Source: Akkermansiaceae bacterium UBA1518 (GTDB lineage Bacteria > Verrucomicrobiota > Verrucomicrobiia > Verrucomicrobiales > Akkermansiaceae). Taken from it: a DNA stretch of 6,954 nt. The notes beneath the pieces are model-generated. The model was given only the letters and a program-made list of their open reading frames with translations. It did no database searches and was not told the origin of the DNA. The translations under genes and the position numbers were made by a program. Positions 5,628 through 6,954 of this stretch are shown here, in pieces. Numbering within the stretch: position 1 is the first letter of the stretch; every line of letters begins with the position of its first letter. The DNA lies in contig DCQM01000218.1 of NCBI GenBank assembly GCA_002323895.1, forward strand, positions 1,729 through 8,682. The letters are read 5' to 3'.

Positions 5628-6954
5628 ATGAAACGTCTTCCCATCCTCGGATTTCTCGCACTAGCCGCAAGCTTATCAGCGGTCCTTTTCCTGCGCTTTG
5701 AAAACTCACGACTACAGTCAGAAATCGAAAGTCTTGAGAGCCAGAGACCCAACTCTCCAATATCTTCTCGGGAAGTATCTAGCCCCAAGGATCGCAAAAA
5801 AAATAAAACCGACAGGTTAGAAAAATCTAGTTCATTCGAAGATTTAATCGCCATCGAAGATTCTGCGACCCGTATCGCATCGCTCCTTGATTTTGCAGAA
5901 AACCTAAACCCCGAACAAATTCCGGGCGCCCTCGATACCATTAGGCTCTCGGCACCTCACTGGGATCCTGAAGCCAAAATGATCGCCCATATCCTTTTAA
6001 CCCGATGGGCTATCAATGACCCGGAAGGAGCTCTCGCATCATTAAAAGGAATCGACCTTGGGAAATTTGGAGCCGATCCAGTAAGCGTTCTTTCCGGCGT
6101 AGCATCTGAGAACCCTCAAACCGCTATCTCCTGGCTCAACGATTCTGAAAACTCGATGGTGAAACTGCCATTTATGGGCCAAATTCTAGCTGGATCAATT
6201 GCCAAAGAATGGGTCCGCCGTGATCCGGACGCCGCTCTACAGTGGGCTCGCGAACTTCCTGATAGTCAGAAAGCAGGAGCATTTTCTGGAGTTCTGGGAA
6301 GCCTCGCCACTACCGACCCAGCGAAAGCAGCGACCCTCGCGATGGAGCTCAGCCCTGGTGGAAGCCGAGAACACATTGTCGGCGAGATCGCTGAGAGCTG
6401 GGCACGTCTTTCACCCAACGAAGCGCTCGCTTGGGCCTCGACTCTCACCGGAAAAGACCGCGAAAGAGCCCTTCGAAGCAGCCTTGATCAGTGGGCCCGC
6501 AGCGAGAGTAAAAACGCTGCTGCTTTCGTAGGTTCACTTGATGCCGGCGAGCGGGGTGCTCTTCTGCAATCAGTATCAGGCCCCTGGTCCCAACAAGAAC
6601 CCGCTGAGGCAGCCGAGTGGGTGATGAGTCAAACCTCGGAGCCAGAATCTCGAGACGCAGCCGGGAAGGCTCTTGGAGATGTGCTTTGGCAATGGACCAC
6701 CCAAGACCCTGAGTCAGCGGGAAATTGGCTCAATTCACAAGAGAAGGGCCCTGCCATTGATGGAGCGATTACAGGATTAGCGCGCGCCGCTTTCGAAGAA
6801 GATCCAGCCGCCTCACTTTCGTGGGCTACCCAGATTACCGACGAAGGGCTCCGGGGAATTTCACTCGCTATTGGAATCGGAGCATGGATGGAACGTGACC
6901 CCGATGCGGCAGCCGGGTGGGCCGCAGAAAACGATATTCCCCTGCCAAAAAAAG
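5628..6954 (+). CDS. Membrane-anchored DPxxAxxW-repeat protein (3' end off window)
   Basis: A hypothetical protein, 442 residues visible, with the frame open to the window edge. Residues 1-24 form an N-terminal hydrophobic anchor or uncleaved signal (MKRLPILGFLALAASLSAVLFL). A short heptad-like stretch ENSRLQSEIESLES (25-38) and a charged low-complexity linker (about 40-70) follow. From about residue 110 there is a helical repeat of roughly 31-37 residues marked by (D/E/N/S)P-x-x-A-hydrophobic-x-W. The Pro of this motif falls at 132, 163, 200, 231, 263, 325, 361, 393 and 425, with one degenerate unit near 295 (SKNAAAF). Clear copies are RRDPDAALQWARELP (197-211) and ERDPDAAAGWAAEN (422-435). 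This looks like an alpha-solenoid, probably a protein-binding scaffold on the periplasmic side. Such repeat proteins are frequent in Verrucomicrobia, and I know of no proven function. The start is ATG at 5628, with no Shine-Dalgarno visible. Confidence 0.85.
   Translation, partial: MKRLPILGFLALAASLSAVLFLRFENSRLQSEIESLESQRPNSPISSREVSSPKDRKKNKTDRLEKSSSFEDLIAIEDSATRIASLLDFAENLNPEQIPGALDTIRLSAPHWDPEAKMIAHILLTRWAINDPEGALASLKGIDLGKFGADPVSVLSGVASENPQTAISWLNDSENSMVKLPFMGQILAGSIAKEWVRRDPDAALQWARELPDSQKAGAFSGVLGSLATTDPAKAATLAMELSPGGSREHIVGEIAESWARLSPNEALAWASTLTGKDRERALRSSLDQWARSESKNAAAFVGSLDAGERGALLQSVSGPWSQQEPAEAAEWVMSQTSEPESRDAAGKALGDVLWQWTTQDPESAGNWLNSQEKGPAIDGAITGLARAAFEEDPAASLSWATQITDEGLRGISLAIGIGAWMERDPDAAAGWAAENDIPLPKK

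Noticed and set aside
5624..5941. 105-codon minus-strand open frame
   Set aside because: It is antisense to the start of the repeat protein, whose frame has an anchor segment and clear repeats and stays open for 442 codons.

Overview
The window looks like ordinary chromosome from a member of the Verrucomicrobia/PVC group. The main reason is the last gene: a membrane-anchored protein built from repeats of the 'DPxxAxxWA' type, which are common in that phylum. The transketolase wording (SGHLGLPLG) also suggests this. The assignment is an inference from protein style; no rRNA or other marker is present. There is no sign of a phage, IS element, CRISPR array or RNA gene.

Layout from left to right. 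(1) Positions 1-449, minus strand: a Bcp-type peroxiredoxin with a signal peptide, cut by the window edge. Its reading frame carries an in-frame TGA exactly where the peroxidatic cysteine belongs, and continues intact for 85 codons to the edge. The RNA just after the TGA folds into a plausible bacterial SECIS hairpin. The best reading is a selenocysteine peroxiredoxin that standard gene calling would cut to a 63-residue fragment. Its strong Shine-Dalgarno sequence lies in a small hairpin. (2) Positions 527-1411, plus strand: an IspA-type short-chain polyprenyl diphosphate synthase, divergent from the peroxiredoxin. (3) Positions 1424-2590, minus strand: a photolyase/cryptochrome-like protein whose FAD-binding domain comes first and whose Rossmann-like domain appears to follow it, the reverse of the normal order. 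It converges on ispA, and a small inverted repeat holds both stop codons. (4) Positions 2591-2807: a 217-base gap with a clear rho-independent terminator for the next gene. (5) Positions 2808-4781, minus strand: full-length transketolase. (6) Positions 4927-5478, plus strand: a YqgE/AlgH family protein, divergent from transketolase and followed by a terminator hairpin. (7) Positions 5628-6954, plus strand: the repeat protein, open at the right edge.

The genes do not form one operon. Transcription direction alternates, and two terminators separate units. Functionally they are mostly housekeeping: isoprenoid precursor elongation, the pentose phosphate or Calvin-type carbon shuffle, peroxide defence and light-dependent flavin chemistry. 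The two items most worth following up are the UGA-containing peroxiredoxin and the apparently permuted photolyase.
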